Notes: generated from the letters alone by a model not told the origin. Shown: positions 33,773 to 42,884, counted from the first letter of the stretch. The stretch is 43,673 bases of DNA from Sulfoacidibacillus thermotolerans (GCF_003144315.1 NZ_MPDK01000022.1:1-43673), one strand, 5' to 3'. Numbers and translations are program-made.

Positions 33773-33799
33773 CAAAAGGCGCCGATTGGGCGCCTTTTG
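33773..33799 (+). terminator. Rho-independent-like hairpin after the LCP gene
   Basis: CAAAAGGCGCC (33773-33783) and GGCGCCTTTTG (33789-33799) form an 11-bp perfect stem. The T-run is within the stem (TTTT), so it may act in both directions. Confidence 0.6.
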
Positions 33800-33888
33800 C
33801 GCACTTGTGACTTCTTATAGGCATAAGTGAGTGGTTGTACTACTTGTACGTAGTTATGAATATATCTTTACACATCGGAGGGAGAAAC

Positions 33889-35502
33889 GTGTTACTTGTG
33901 ACAAGTGCCGAGATGCAAACACTTGACGAGCTCATGATAAAGAAAATGGGAGTGCCTTCTGCGGCACTTATGGAATCGATTGGCTTGCGAGTGGCACAAG
34001 TGATCATCGATTTGTTAGATGGAATGGGTGTTCATGAACAAATGGGGGAGCGCTCAAACGCAACTGCTGTGTCTTCTCACGTAAAGCGGATCGCTGTTGT
34101 AGTTGGTAAGGGACATAATGGGGCAGATGGATTAGTCGCGGCCCGCTATTTGCATGCTTTTGGCTATCAGGTTCGGGTATGGTTAGCAGCGCCAGAGGAC
34201 GAACTTGCACCCATGACACGTTTACAGTTCGAAGCTTACCTCAAATTGCAAGGGCAATTGGCTGCGGAGCAAGATGATCTGGCAGATGTGGATGTCATAG
34301 TGGATGCAATTCTTGGGAATGGCAGTAAACTTCCTTTGCGTGAGCCCATTAAGCCACTTTTACGCGCCATACGAAAAGCTGAGCGCACAGTTGTCGCAAT
34401 TGATTTGCCAACGGGTCTCGATGCGGATACGGGGCAAATTGATGCAGATTGCGTGCAAGCGGCGATCACTGTGACTTGTGGCTTTGCAAAGCCTGGGTTG
34501 TACATGGATCCGGGGCGAAATTTTGTAGGGCGGATCGTAGTTGCCTCGCTTGCATTGCCACGGGAGCAGGCGGAAGCGCATGGTGCACATCATTACTTAA
34601 TTACACCTGATCTGGCAGCTAGTCGATATCGAAAACGACCAACTGATTCACATAAAGGGACTTTTGGACGAGTCGGCATTTTAGCTGGCAGTAAGGGGAT
34701 GTATGGTGCGGCGCGCTTGGCAGTAGAAGCTGCTTATCGTGCAGGTGCTGGTCTTGTCTATTACTTTGCGCCAACTGATCTCTCAGCGGCATGGCTCACC
34801 GCCTTCCCGGTGGAAGCGATCATTAAGCGCTATCCCGGACGAGCAGGAGAATGGACGAAAGAAGCAATCGATGCGCTTGTCGCATTGTTTCGAGAGGTGA
34901 CTACGGGGGTTATTGGACCTGGACTGGGAATGAATTTGCGGGAAAATGTCGAATTGCTTTTTACACTGGCGAATCTGCCAGTTACCCTCGTATTGGATGC
35001 CGATTTTTTATCTGTACTTGCGTCACTGCGAGATCGAGGGCAGAGTTGGTTTGCACGGCGATCGTTTCCAACAGTGATTACTCCACATCCTAAAGAATTT
35101 GCACGTTTGTTAGATGTTTCTGTTGAACAAGTGCAGGCAAACCGATTAGGCTATGCGAAAGAATTTGCGGTAGCGTCAAATGTTGTTGTAGTCCTCAAGG
35201 GAGCGGGGACGGTGATTGCTACGCCACAACCAAGGATATGGATAAATCAAACGGGCAACAGTGGATTAGCGACTGGCGGTACGGGCGATGTGCTGGCTGG
35301 GATGATCGCTGGACTAGTCGCGTCGGGATATGATGTGCAGGATGCAGCGATTGTCGGTGTTTATGTGCATGGGTTAGCAGCACAATTAGCTTGCCAGAAA
35401 GAGCAGAGTGAAGAATCCTTGCTCGCCTCCGATTTATTTCGCTGGCTAGGGACAGCATTTCGACAAATTTCCCGGGCAATGGACATTTCTCTTGATGGAT
35501 AG
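33889..35502 (+). CDS. nnr: Bifunctional NAD(P)HX epimerase/dehydratase (Nnr)
   Basis: A 537-aa two-domain repair enzyme for hydrated NAD(P)H. The N-terminal YjeF_N domain (about 1-215) epimerises R-NAD(P)HX: VTSAEMQTLDE, VVGKGHNGADGLVAARYL, DAILGNG, AIDLPTGLDADTG. The C-terminal carbohydrate-kinase-like domain (about 225-530) is the ADP- or ATP-dependent dehydratase: KGTFGRVGILAGSKGMYGA, DADFLSVL, TPHPKEFARLL and NSGLATGGTGDVLAG. The GTG at 33889 is selected because GGAGG lies 7 nt upstream; earlier in-frame ATGs have no site. In Bacillus the homolog also lies near ydcC-alr-ndoAI, which supports the assignment. Confidence 0.95.
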   Translation: MLLVTSAEMQTLDELMIKKMGVPSAALMESIGLRVAQVIIDLLDGMGVHEQMGERSNATAVSSHVKRIAVVVGKGHNGADGLVAARYLHAFGYQVRVWLAAPEDELAPMTRLQFEAYLKLQGQLAAEQDDLADVDVIVDAILGNGSKLPLREPIKPLLRAIRKAERTVVAIDLPTGLDADTGQIDADCVQAAITVTCGFAKPGLYMDPGRNFVGRIVVASLALPREQAEAHGAHHYLITPDLAASRYRKRPTDSHKGTFGRVGILAGSKGMYGAARLAVEAAYRAGAGLVYYFAPTDLSAAWLTAFPVEAIIKRYPGRAGEWTKEAIDALVALFREVTTGVIGPGLGMNLRENVELLFTLANLPVTLVLDADFLSVLASLRDRGQSWFARRSFPTVITPHPKEFARLLDVSVEQVQANRLGYAKEFAVASNVVVVLKGAGTVIATPQPRIWINQTGNSGLATGGTGDVLAGMIAGLVASGYDVQDAAIVGVYVHGLAAQLACQKEQSEESLLASDLFRWLGTAFRQISRAMDISLDG

Positions 35503-35516
35503 ACAGGGGTGATCAT

Positions 35517-36509
35517 GTGCGACGGAAAAACTGGGCTTCCTTTCTTTTGACTGTGAGTCTAGCGTTGGTGCTATCTGGATGCGGGCAAATGAGTGCAACG
35601 CAAATGGCCAAACAACTGCAGAGTGTACAAAACAATCTCACGACGTATAAAAGTGAAGCATTTATGACCGTGCATGTGCAAGATTCCGTGCAGCGCTATT
35701 ATGTTGAAACCTGGTACCAGGCGCCGAATTTGTATCGGATCGCATTAGGGAATGAGAACAAAGAGATCTCACAAATTATTTTGCATAATGCACAGGGGAT
35801 TTATATTATCAGTCCATCTACACGCAAAGTGATTCGGTTCCAAGGGGATTGGGCTGAGAAACAGGGACAAATGTATCTCTACAGTTCACTTCTGAGTAAA
35901 ATTGTATCAGCTGTGAAACCTGGTTATTCTGTGAAGGATAAGGTAGTCACATTCGTGGTTGCTGCGGATTCATCGAATGCTTTGATTAGTAGTCAAAAGA
36001 TTGAATTAGATCAGGCGACCTTTCATCCGATTCAGGTCGTGTTATACGATCAGGAGCGTCGTCCTGTAATCACCTTAAACTACATTTCATTCAAAAAGGG
36101 AGTTCAGTTTCCACCCAATGCGTTTTCTCCTGATCAAGCTACGACTTTAAAATCTATTGAAGTTCCTGTGAGTGCAATTGAGCAAGGGTTTGGCGTGATT
36201 GAACCTTCTTATATACCGCAAAATGATAATCTTGAAGACGAAGCAGAGCAGGGGGGAGTTGTCTTCGTGCGCTATGCAGGTCCAGAACCTTTTACGCTTG
36301 TGGAAACTCGTCCTACTCCTGGAAGTATTGAGCTTGGTTCGGGTCAATTACTGACTTTGTATGGTCTTCCAGCTGTTTTGACTGGAAATGTGGCCGTTCA
36401 TCAACTGTATTGGTTGGAACATGGGGTGGAATTTCAGTTGACCTCGCATATGCCAATTCAACAAATGGTGCGGGTGGCGGCATCCATGGTTGATGAAGGC
36501 GGGAAATAA
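35517..36509 (+). CDS. ydcC: YdcC-like outer-surface lipoprotein (LolA fold)
   Basis: A 330-aa lipoprotein. The signal peptide ends in the lipobox LSGC with the lipidated Cys22. The mature part resembles the LolA/LppX-like fold (QMAKQLQSVQNNLTTYKSEAF) with a C-terminal DUF4367-type region (TLVETRPTP to YWLEHGVEFQLTSHM). Bacillus YdcC has been linked to sporulation, and its gene also precedes alr and ndoAI-ndoA. The start is a GTG following GGGGTGATC; an overlapping ATG at 35515 is out of frame. It is 14 nt behind nnr and likely co-transcribed with it. Confidence 0.85.
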   Translation: MRRKNWASFLLTVSLALVLSGCGQMSATQMAKQLQSVQNNLTTYKSEAFMTVHVQDSVQRYYVETWYQAPNLYRIALGNENKEISQIILHNAQGIYIISPSTRKVIRFQGDWAEKQGQMYLYSSLLSKIVSAVKPGYSVKDKVVTFVVAADSSNALISSQKIELDQATFHPIQVVLYDQERRPVITLNYISFKKGVQFPPNAFSPDQATTLKSIEVPVSAIEQGFGVIEPSYIPQNDNLEDEAEQGGVVFVRYAGPEPFTLVETRPTPGSIELGSGQLLTLYGLPAVLTGNVAVHQLYWLEHGVEFQLTSHMPIQQMVRVAASMVDEGGK

Positions 36510-36564
36510 ACGAAAGTTGCCTTCATACAAGTGTTTTGTGGTATCCTCTTCATAGGTGAGGGAT

Positions 36565-37761
36565 GTGTGGAGACAAACTTGGGCTGAAATTAATCTTGAA
36601 GACCTTGTTCATAATGTGAGGCTTTTAAAGGGAAGACTTCTTCCGAATGTCCTCTTTATGGCTACAGTCAAGGCAGATGCATATGGTCATGGCGCGTCGA
36701 CGGTTGCACAAGCTGTATTGCAAGCAGGGGCAGATCGGTTAGGCGTTGCGACGTATGAAGAGGGTGCGCAATTGCGAATGTCTGGTATTGAGACGGACAT
36801 TCTGGTTTATGGCGCTTTATTTGAAGCGGCAGCGGAAGCTGCTGTAAAGTATCGATTAACGGCAACAGTGGGGAGTATACAAGACCTTATTTTTTTAGAA
36901 AAAAAAGCAAAAGAGTATAAAAATCGGGTAACAGTTCACGTTAAGATCGACACGGGAATGACACGTCTTGGTGTGCGTACTCTGCCTGCTGCGCTCGAGC
37001 TCTTGCAAAGAGCGGCAGAATCTCCATGGCTGACGCTAGAGGGTCTATTCACGCATTTCGCATCAGCTGATGAAGAGTTACTCCAAGAAAAGAGCGGAAT
37101 TCAGCCGCGGTTAGTAGAGAATGACCCAACTCGTTCGCTCCCATTTGTAGAGCAACAGCGATTGCGGTTTGAGGAAATTGCGAGTGCTGCTCAGCAACAA
37201 GGGATACACGTTCCAATTCTCCATGCAGCAAATAGTGCAGCTGCACTGCGCGATCCACGCTATCAGTATAATATGGTTAGATATGGGATTGCGATGTATG
37301 GCTATTCTCCCATTCCTATGGAAGATTCGTCGTTTCGATTGCGCCCGGTACTCTCTTTGCGCTCGCGCATTACACGCCTCGCTGTGATTGAACCAGGCGA
37401 GGCCGTTAGTTATGGGCGCACGTATGTTGCTACGCGGCGAGAGGTGATTGCAACTGTACCCATTGGGTATGCTGATGGCATTCCCAGGGCATTATCCAAT
37501 GTGGGAAAGGTGAAAATTCATGGGCAGTGTGCTCCTATTGTCGGTCGCGTTTGTATGGATCAACTGATGATTAATGTGACCGACTTGTCTGTGAAAGTTG
37601 GTGATGTGGTGACTTTTTATGGAGAATCCGAAGGGTGTGGTTCTCTTGCGCAAGTGGCAGCTCAACTCGATACGATTCCTTATGAACTGCTATGTCGAGT
37701 TTCAGCGCGTGTACCAAGAATCATCACCTACGTGAAAAATCTAGAAGAGACTTGCCATTGA
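36565..37761 (+). CDS. alr: Alanine racemase
   Basis: A 398-aa PLP-dependent racemase making D-alanine for peptidoglycan. The PLP lysine is Lys36 in VKADAYGHG, the second catalytic residue Tyr283 in AVSYGRTY; IGYADGIPR and VCMDQLMINVT are also conserved. A stretch of about 19 residues after FTHFASADEE (around QEKSGIQPRLVENDPTRSLP) is an insertion relative to Bacillus Alr. The GTG at 36565 is preferred with AGGTGA 5 nt before it; GTG 36556 lies within that site. It is 55 nt after ydcC and before the EndoAI/EndoA pair, the Bacillus gene order. Confidence 0.95.
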   Translation: MWRQTWAEINLEDLVHNVRLLKGRLLPNVLFMATVKADAYGHGASTVAQAVLQAGADRLGVATYEEGAQLRMSGIETDILVYGALFEAAAEAAVKYRLTATVGSIQDLIFLEKKAKEYKNRVTVHVKIDTGMTRLGVRTLPAALELLQRAAESPWLTLEGLFTHFASADEELLQEKSGIQPRLVENDPTRSLPFVEQQRLRFEEIASAAQQQGIHVPILHAANSAAALRDPRYQYNMVRYGIAMYGYSPIPMEDSSFRLRPVLSLRSRITRLAVIEPGEAVSYGRTYVATRREVIATVPIGYADGIPRALSNVGKVKIHGQCAPIVGRVCMDQLMINVTDLSVKVGDVVTFYGESEGCGSLAQVAAQLDTIPYELLCRVSARVPRIITYVKNLEETCH

Positions 37762-37829
37762 ACTGGATGTGTTGCTATAAAGTGCGTTATAATATGAATG
37801 GATCTGTAGGTAGTAAGGGGGATCTTGCA

Positions 37830-38102
37830 TTGTCTAGATCACGGCGGATTGCCATCAGCATGCCACCATACCTTCTTGATGAAGTCGATGTGCTTGTTGC
37901 GGAAGAACGCAACACGCGCAGTGATTTGATTCGGAAGGCTACGGCCATGTACTTGCGAGAACGCAAGAAGCAGCGCATTCGGGAACTTTTACAGCAAGGA
38001 TACCAAGAAATGGCTGTTATTAATTTGCGTTTGGCCTCCGAGGCTTTTGAAGCGGAAGCAGAGGCGGAGCGAATCGCACAACGGCTCGTCAGTGGGGTGT
38101 AG
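37830..38102 (+). CDS. ndoAI: EndoAI antitoxin (ribbon-helix-helix, MazE-like)
   Basis: A 90-aa antitoxin. The N-terminus is a CopG/MetJ-type ribbon-helix-helix ([33 protein letters not shown]) that binds its own promoter region and the C-terminus binds the toxin. The tail [15 protein letters not shown] to RLVSGV matches Bacillus EndoAI. The TTG start is chosen because AAGGGGG lies 8 nt upstream; longer frames lie inside the alr gene. It is followed by the toxin gene after 4 nt. Confidence 0.92.
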   Translation: MSRSRRIAISMPPYLLDEVDVLVAEERNTRSDLIRKATAMYLRERKKQRIRELLQQGYQEMAVINLRLASEAFEAEAEAERIAQRLVSGV

Positions 38103-38106
38103 GCGT

Positions 38107-38457
38107 ATGAACGTCAAGCGCGGTGACGTGTATTATGCTGATTTATCCCCAGTCGTTGGTTCTGAACAGGGCGGTTTCCGTCCCGTGCTGATCATTCAAA
38201 ATAATATTGGAAATCGGTTTAGTCCGACCGTGATAATTGCCGCGATTACCGCGCAGATTCAGAAGGCAAAGTTGCCTACTCACGTCGAAATCGAAGCGTC
38301 AACATACGGATTAGAACGCGATTCGGTCGTTCTCTTAGAACAAATTCGTACGATCGACAAGCAGCGTTTGACCGAGAAAATTACACATCTCGACGATGAG
38401 TTAATGCAAAGGGTGAACGAAGGGATTCAAATTAGCCTTGGTCTGATTGATTTCTAA
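38107..38457 (+). CDS. ndoA: EndoA mRNA interferase (MazF-family toxin)
   Basis: A 116-aa MazF/PemK-family ribonuclease that cuts mRNA at UACAU-like sites in Bacillus. The sequence matches the family closely: [51 protein letters not shown] and [12 protein letters not shown], with the conserved Arg and Thr of the active site. Length equals Bacillus EndoA. The ATG at 38107 follows GGGGTG at a short distance. It is neutralised by the upstream ndoAI product. The unit ends in a hairpin. Confidence 0.95.
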   Translation: MNVKRGDVYYADLSPVVGSEQGGFRPVLIIQNNIGNRFSPTVIIAAITAQIQKAKLPTHVEIEASTYGLERDSVVLLEQIRTIDKQRLTEKITHLDDELMQRVNEGIQISLGLIDF

Positions 38458-38523
38458 GTTGTTTATTCTGACAAGGTGCATCATGAAAATAGTTTATGCG
38501 TGGGACGTTGTTCCCGTGTCAGC

Positions 38524-38549
38524 AGGCTGATTAAGATCAGCCTTATTTG
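38524..38549 (+). terminator. Hairpin terminator after ndoA
   Basis: AGGCTGAT (38524-38531) and ATCAGCCT (38536-38543) form a perfect 8-bp stem with a 4-nt loop, followed by TATTTG. It closes the alr-ndoAI-ndoA unit. Confidence 0.6.
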
Positions 38550-38570
38550 CATTTCTAGGGCATGTCCAGC

Positions 38571-38623
38571 CCCCCGCCCGAATAACGTGTACAAATAGTG
38601 ATTTTACATACGAAAGGCGGGGG
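38571..38623 (+). promoter_or_regulatory. GC-rich hairpin masking the ribosome site of the permease gene
   Basis: CCCCCGCC at 38571-38578 pairs perfectly with GGCGGGGG at 38616-38623. The second arm contains the only ribosome-site-like sequence before the TTG at 38628. Pairing would block translation, so this may be a regulatory leader. No known riboswitch consensus was recognised. Confidence 0.45.
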
Positions 38624-38627
38624 CGTT

Positions 38628-39632
38628 TTGATTCATGGGGCACTCGTTGGGGCCAAGGTCAGGACGCTGACTTTGGTCGGATTGATTGTGGTGTGCTTAG
38701 TAGCCATTGCAGTGTATAGTGAGGGCAATGTCCACCCGTTGGTCCATGGGCATATGGTAAAAACTTTATTTCAAAGTATTGTGTGGGAAGCGTTTCCTTT
38801 TATTTTGTTTGGTTCCATTCTCTCCTCACTAATTGAAACATGGGTTGGGGCCAATCACTTATCTGCGCTGTTATCAGATTCGATGACTGGGCGTTTGGCT
38901 GCGAGTATGGTTGGGCTTGTGGTTCCCGTCTGTGATTGCGGAACGATTCCAGTGGCACGGACATTTCGCCGCAAAGGAGTTGGTGAATCCGTTGCATTTA
39001 CTTTCGCACTGGCGACGCCGACGTTGAACCTAATTGCGCTCATTTCCACGTTTATTGCTTTCCGGCAACAGTTGGGTTTTGTTTTATTGCGTGCTGGATC
39101 TGCTCTGATCATCGCATTAGTAACAGGAATTGCGGTGTATTTGCAGGAAGAAGGATTGACGGAAAAATGGAATGTGAAATATTCCGAGGATCACCATCAC
39201 ACACAAAAAGGTTTTGCGAAGTGGCGTCATGCGGCAGAACACTCAGTGGATGAACTGTTTACTGTCGGACCCTTTTTTGTCATCAGTGCGCTCTTTGCAG
39301 CAGTTGCGCAAGGACTGTGGCCACTAAAAGTGGTAACTGCGTTTACGCAGCACTCGATCTGGTCCATTGTTTTACTGATGGTGCTTGGCAGTGCCTTTTC
39401 ACTCTGCTCGGAAGCGGATGCATTTGTTGCGGCCAGCTTAACGACACTATTTTCTCCTGGTGCCGTGATGGCTTTTCTTCTTGCGGGGCAAATGATCGAT
39501 GTGCGTAATATATTTCTCATGCCTCAAGTTTTCTCGAAGCGAACTATGGTTGTGGGCTTGCCTCTTGCAGCGATGATGATTTTTGCTTTCGCATTGCTGG
39601 TCAACCGCTTCTTAACTGGGGGATGGGTGTAA
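38628..39632 (+). CDS. Permease of the ArsP/YraQ/YcgR family
   Basis: A 334-aa integral membrane protein with about eight hydrophobic segments. The family hallmarks are CDCGTIPVARTFRRKGV (Cys-x-Cys-Gly) near residue 100, FALATPTLNLIAL, and SLCSEADAFVAASLT near 262. It belongs to the permease group (PF03773) whose members include B. subtilis YcgR and ArsP; the substrate is unknown, metal or organoarsenic in studied members. A loop between segments is rich in His (EDHHHTQKG). The start is uncertain: TTG 38628 after GGCGGGGG is preferred, with GTG 38598 as an alternative. Its stop overlaps the next ATG by one base. Confidence 0.8.
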   Translation: MIHGALVGAKVRTLTLVGLIVVCLVAIAVYSEGNVHPLVHGHMVKTLFQSIVWEAFPFILFGSILSSLIETWVGANHLSALLSDSMTGRLAASMVGLVVPVCDCGTIPVARTFRRKGVGESVAFTFALATPTLNLIALISTFIAFRQQLGFVLLRAGSALIIALVTGIAVYLQEEGLTEKWNVKYSEDHHHTQKGFAKWRHAAEHSVDELFTVGPFFVISALFAAVAQGLWPLKVVTAFTQHSIWSIVLLMVLGSAFSLCSEADAFVAASLTTLFSPGAVMAFLLAGQMIDVRNIFLMPQVFSKRTMVVGLPLAAMMIFAFALLVNRFLTGGWV

Positions 39633-39916
39633 TGAGGTCGGAAAGATACCTGCGTTTTAGTATTTTGTTGCTCTATGGCGTAAGTTTATTCCATCTTGTA
39701 TGGACTGGAACAATGTATCATTACATCGGTACGATGATGGCTCCATTTGAAGTGGCGGCGTTGGTTGTGATTTGGTTACTGATCGGTCTCTCATTAGGAT
39801 CACTGCGCACAATCGAATCGCCAGAAAGTGAGCGGGATTCTTGGTTGCAAGGCATTTTGTTTGCCGCTTTTGCACTGCCGCCGGCTGCTTATTTACTCAC
39901 TGCTTGGTTTCTGTAA
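39632..39916 (+). CDS. Short YcgQ-like membrane protein (N-terminal part only)
   Basis: A 94-aa membrane protein with three hydrophobic segments. Position behind the YcgR-like permease and the form [27 protein letters not shown] recall the N-terminus of the YcgQ/TIGR03943 family, which is about 280 aa. Here the C-terminal soluble part is missing; the stop is clean and no further frame follows. It overlaps the permease stop as TAATG, so translation is coupled. It may be a genuinely short partner or a truncation. The homology is a recognition from pattern, so moderately sure. Confidence 0.6.
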   Translation: MRSERYLRFSILLLYGVSLFHLVWTGTMYHYIGTMMAPFEVAALVVIWLLIGLSLGSLRTIESPESERDSWLQGILFAAFALPPAAYLLTAWFL

Positions 39917-39971
39917 AGTGAATGCTTTGCGCGAGCAGGAAAACGTAGTACTCTGGAGGAGAGTTCAATTT

Positions 39972-41276
39972 ATGAAAGGTGGGGCTGTACCCTTGAGTCA
40001 AATTGCAGATAAAGAAGCAAATGTGCGCGAGATTTCGCGCATTCGAAATTACGAGCTATATCGTGACGGATTAAAAAAAATTTCCTGGGTAAAAGAACAT
40101 ATGCCTTTGTTGCGCTCGTTGGAAGAGCAGTTTCGCAAAGAGCAGCCATTTGCAGGCAAGCGCGTAGTCATTTGCTTACATTTGGAGGCGAAGACAGCGT
40201 ACCTCGCAAAAGTGGTACAAGCCGGAGGCGCAAAAGTTGCGGTCGTGGCATCCAACCCGCTTTCTACACAAGATGATGTTGTTGCGGCGCTTGTCCATGA
40301 CGGAATTTATGCCTTTGCTTGGCACGGCGCCAGCGCAACTGAATACAATGAACATATTCAGGCGGCTCTTGACTTTCACCCGGAGCTTGTCATCGATGAC
40401 GGGGGCGACTTAGTATCCACATTGCACCGTGAACGCAAAGAGCAAGTGGCAGAGATCAAAGGCGGATGTGAGGAAACTACAACAGGCATTTTACGCTTGC
40501 GTGCAATGGAAGAAGAAGGGGTTCTTGGGTTTCCGATGATTGCCGTGAATGATGCATACTCCAAGTATTTATTTGACAATCGTTACGGAACTGGACAGTC
40601 TGTATGGGATGGCATTATGCGTACGACAAACCTTGTTGTGGCAGGAAAAACAGTGGTCGTTGTCGGATATGGTTGGTGTGGAAAGGGAGTGGCTTTACGC
40701 GCTGCCGCGTTAGGGGCGAAAGTGATTGTGACTGAAGTCGATCCGATCAAGGCATTGGAGGCTCTGATGGATGGCTATTCCGTCATGCCCATACGCGAGG
40801 CAGCAAAACTTGGAGACTTTTTTATTACGGTGACTGGGGATAAGAATTGTATTGTTGGAGAGCACTTTGACGTGATGAAAGATGGGGCACTCCTCGCAAA
40901 TGCAGGTCACTTTGACGTAGAAATCAGCATTCCGGATTTACGTGCCAAAGCAGTATCTGTGCAGACAGTGCGCAAAAATGTGGAGGAGTATACATTTGCT
41001 GATGGTCGCAAAGTGTACTTACTCGCTGAGGGTCGACTTGTGAATCTCGCCGCAGGGGATGGGCATCCGGCTGAAGTGATGGATATGACATTTGCTCTGC
41101 AGGCACTCGCGCTCCGCTATGTGAATGAGGAGCCACTCTCAGCAGGTGTTCATCGTTTGCCACAAGCTCTTGATGAGCGAGTAGCACGCATGCGATTGGC
41201 TGCAAGTGGAGTTGAAATTGATGAGCTCACGGAGGAGCAGCGCGCCTACCTTGCAAGTTGGAGGTCGCATGGTTAA
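39972..41276 (+). CDS. ahcY: S-adenosylhomocysteinase
   Basis: A 434-aa NAD-dependent enzyme that splits S-adenosylhomocysteine to homocysteine and adenosine. Visible motifs are [42 protein letters not shown], the Rossmann glycine motif [10 protein letters not shown] and [13 protein letters not shown]. The NAD-binding domain spans about 205-360. Length is the prokaryotic form without the approximately 40-residue insertion found in some bacterial and plant enzymes. The ATG at 39972 follows GGAGGAG by 10-11 nt; TTG 39993 after AAAGGTGGGG is an alternative. Many Bacillales use Pfs plus LuxS instead, so its presence is a lineage trait. An integrase gene lies next door. Confidence 0.95.
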   Translation: MKGGAVPLSQIADKEANVREISRIRNYELYRDGLKKISWVKEHMPLLRSLEEQFRKEQPFAGKRVVICLHLEAKTAYLAKVVQAGGAKVAVVASNPLSTQDDVVAALVHDGIYAFAWHGASATEYNEHIQAALDFHPELVIDDGGDLVSTLHRERKEQVAEIKGGCEETTTGILRLRAMEEEGVLGFPMIAVNDAYSKYLFDNRYGTGQSVWDGIMRTTNLVVAGKTVVVVGYGWCGKGVALRAAALGAKVIVTEVDPIKALEALMDGYSVMPIREAAKLGDFFITVTGDKNCIVGEHFDVMKDGALLANAGHFDVEISIPDLRAKAVSVQTVRKNVEEYTFADGRKVYLLAEGRLVNLAAGDGHPAEVMDMTFALQALALRYVNEEPLSAGVHRLPQALDERVARMRLAASGVEIDELTEEQRAYLASWRSHG

Positions 41277-41289
41277 ACCCTGCGACCTC
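41261..41289 (+). repeat. Inverted repeat at the 3' end of ahcY
   Basis: GAGGTCGCA (41261-41269) and TGCGACCTC (41281-41289) form a perfect 9-bp stem spanning the ahcY stop codon. It may be part of the terminator, or half of an attachment site for the adjacent integrase. Confidence 0.45.
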
Positions 41290-41293
41290 GTTC

Positions 41294-41321
41294 AAAAAAT
41301 CCCGTATTTATGGGGTTTTTT
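41294..41321. terminator. Bidirectional terminator between ahcY and the integrase gene
   Basis: AAAAAATCCC and GGGGTTTTTT (around 41294-41321) form a stem with one G-T wobble and T-runs in both directions. It would stop ahcY from the left and the integrase gene from the right. The attachment site of the mobile element is expected in or near 41277-41363. Confidence 0.7.
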
Positions 41322-41363
41322 ATGTCTATAAAAAGCGCGTTTTTAAGTTATGCTCCGAATTTG

Positions 41364-42470
41364 TTACGATTTTTTTGTGCGTAATAAATCAGATATGCGT
41401 TGCGTAGCGTCTTGTTGCATCGTTTCAGTGACATGCGAATAGGTATCTGCTGTCATTGCGATTGAGGCATGACCTAGCCGTTCTGATACGATTTTTAATG
41501 GAACATTAGCTTGAAGTAACAATGTGGCATGAGTATGTCGTAAATCATGGAATGATACTTTTGGCAGGTTTAATTTATTTACCGCGATGCGGACATCGCG
41601 CGATAATGTCATTGGATCAATAGGTTTGCCGTCAGGGTGTGCAAGTATAAATTGCATATCAATAGGAGGGAGAGGAAACGCACCGTACCATACGTGCAAT
41701 AATTCGATTAAATCATCATCAACCGGGATAGGGCGAATACTGCCGACTGTTTTGGGATTACCGATAAAATCTTTTCCTTTTCTTCGCTGACGTGATCGGG
41801 TGATTCGGATGATTTTACGTTCCCAATCTATATCTCGCCACTGAAGCCCGCAAATTTCACCACGCCGCATCCCAGTATGAAGTGCTATTGTTGCTCCTAA
41901 ATAAGAAAGATAACGATGATCTTTAAGCCAATTTAGTAGTTGATGTGCCTGCTCTACGGATAGCACATTGCGACGTTCAATTTTTCCGCTTGGTGAATCC
42001 ACTCTTTTCATCGGAGTTTCTTTAATGATTCCACGCTTTACTGCTCGATTTAATGCTGCACGCAACACACGGTGTACGCGATGAATTGTTGACGGGGCTA
42101 ATTCTTTTGCTTTTAATTTCTCATACATGGATTCAATTGCAAAATGGTCTAATTTATCAAGTCGCAAATCGCCGATATAAAAACTTATTATTTTTTTTGT
42201 ATCTTCATAGGTTTCTAGCGTTCTAGGTGCAACTTTATCTTGAATTTGGATAAGCCATTCATTCAAATACTCCTCGACTTTCATTGCGGCAAAGGCTACT
42301 TCTCCAGAATCAATTTTAGCGATGGCTTGAGTCATCGCTTCAAAAGCTTGCGCTTTTGACTGAAATCCACTTTTTCTAATTGTTGGATAGTTACCGCGTA
42401 TTGGATCGTAGGGCATGTTAATGATATATCCCCACTTGTCTCCACGTTTGCGAACTCGTCCTGTTGTCAT
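41364..42470 (-). CDS. Tyrosine recombinase / integrase of a mobile element
   Basis: A 368-aa phage-type integrase. An N-terminal AP2-like arm-binding region (about 1-50, RVRKRGDKWGYIINMPYD) is followed by a core-binding SAM-like domain (about 62-160) and the catalytic domain. Catalytic residues: Arg202 in TGMRRGE, His308 and Arg311 in HDLRHTH, His334 in LGHAS and the nucleophile Tyr344 in DTYSH. The ATG at 42470 follows AGGAGG by 8 nt, so the longer frame to 42500 is rejected. It is the last gene of a minus-strand run with ImmA/IrrE and the repressor. It defines the left end of an integrated element that extends beyond the window. Confidence 0.97.
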   Translation of the reverse strand: MTTGRVRKRGDKWGYIINMPYDPIRGNYPTIRKSGFQSKAQAFEAMTQAIAKIDSGEVAFAAMKVEEYLNEWLIQIQDKVAPRTLETYEDTKKIISFYIGDLRLDKLDHFAIESMYEKLKAKELAPSTIHRVHRVLRAALNRAVKRGIIKETPMKRVDSPSGKIERRNVLSVEQAHQLLNWLKDHRYLSYLGATIALHTGMRRGEICGLQWRDIDWERKIIRITRSRQRRKGKDFIGNPKTVGSIRPIPVDDDLIELLHVWYGAFPLPPIDMQFILAHPDGKPIDPMTLSRDVRIAVNKLNLPKVSFHDLRHTHATLLLQANVPLKIVSERLGHASIAMTADTYSHVTETMQQDATQRISDLLRTKKS

Positions 42471-42471
42471 C

Positions 42472-42879
42472 CTAAATTCCTCCTGCCACAGGAATTCCAA
42501 TTCTACGATAAAACCGTTCTAACGGTTCGCCGTATTCAGGGGCACTGAACGAAGATAAAAATGAAATTGCAAACTCTTCTGCTTCGCGTTCATATTTGCC
42601 AATTGGAAATAAAGTATCTTTTATCTCAAAATAATCACAGTCAGGATGTAAAATAGCATGACCTAACTCGTGAGCGCAAACAAATTTTGCAAAGGTAGCG
42701 TCCAGAGCATTATTTATCACTAGAAACCGAATGCCAAAAATGGCTGTTGTAAATCCTCTTACACTCGATGGCAAATCTTTAATTTTTACTTTAAATTCTA
42801 ATTGTTCCGCTACTTGATAAGGATTATCTGTGGCAAATTTACGTGCAATTGCGCGTGCGGTTTCTCTAGCTCTTGACAA
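42472..42879 (-). CDS. ImmA/IrrE-family metallopeptidase
   Basis: A 135-aa zinc protease with the HExxH motif in CAHELGHAILH. Such proteins cleave the phage- or ICE-type repressor (as ImmA cleaves ImmR in ICEBs1) to induce the element. The TTG at 42879 is chosen because AAGGAG is 8 nt upstream; a longer frame into the repressor gene is not supported. It lies 1 nt before the integrase start and 5 nt after the repressor stop, so the three genes are co-transcribed. Its likely target is the neighbouring repressor. Confidence 0.9.
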   Translation of the reverse strand: MSRARETARAIARKFATDNPYQVAEQLEFKVKIKDLPSSVRGFTTAIFGIRFLVINNALDATFAKFVCAHELGHAILHPDCDYFEIKDTLFPIGKYEREAEEFAISFLSSFSAPEYGEPLERFYRRIGIPVAGGI

Positions 42880-42884
42880 CAGTC

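Noticed and set aside
38598-38630. GTG at 38598 as the permease start
   Set aside because: No ribosome site precedes it; the only good site (GGCGGGGG) lies between it and the TTG at 38628.
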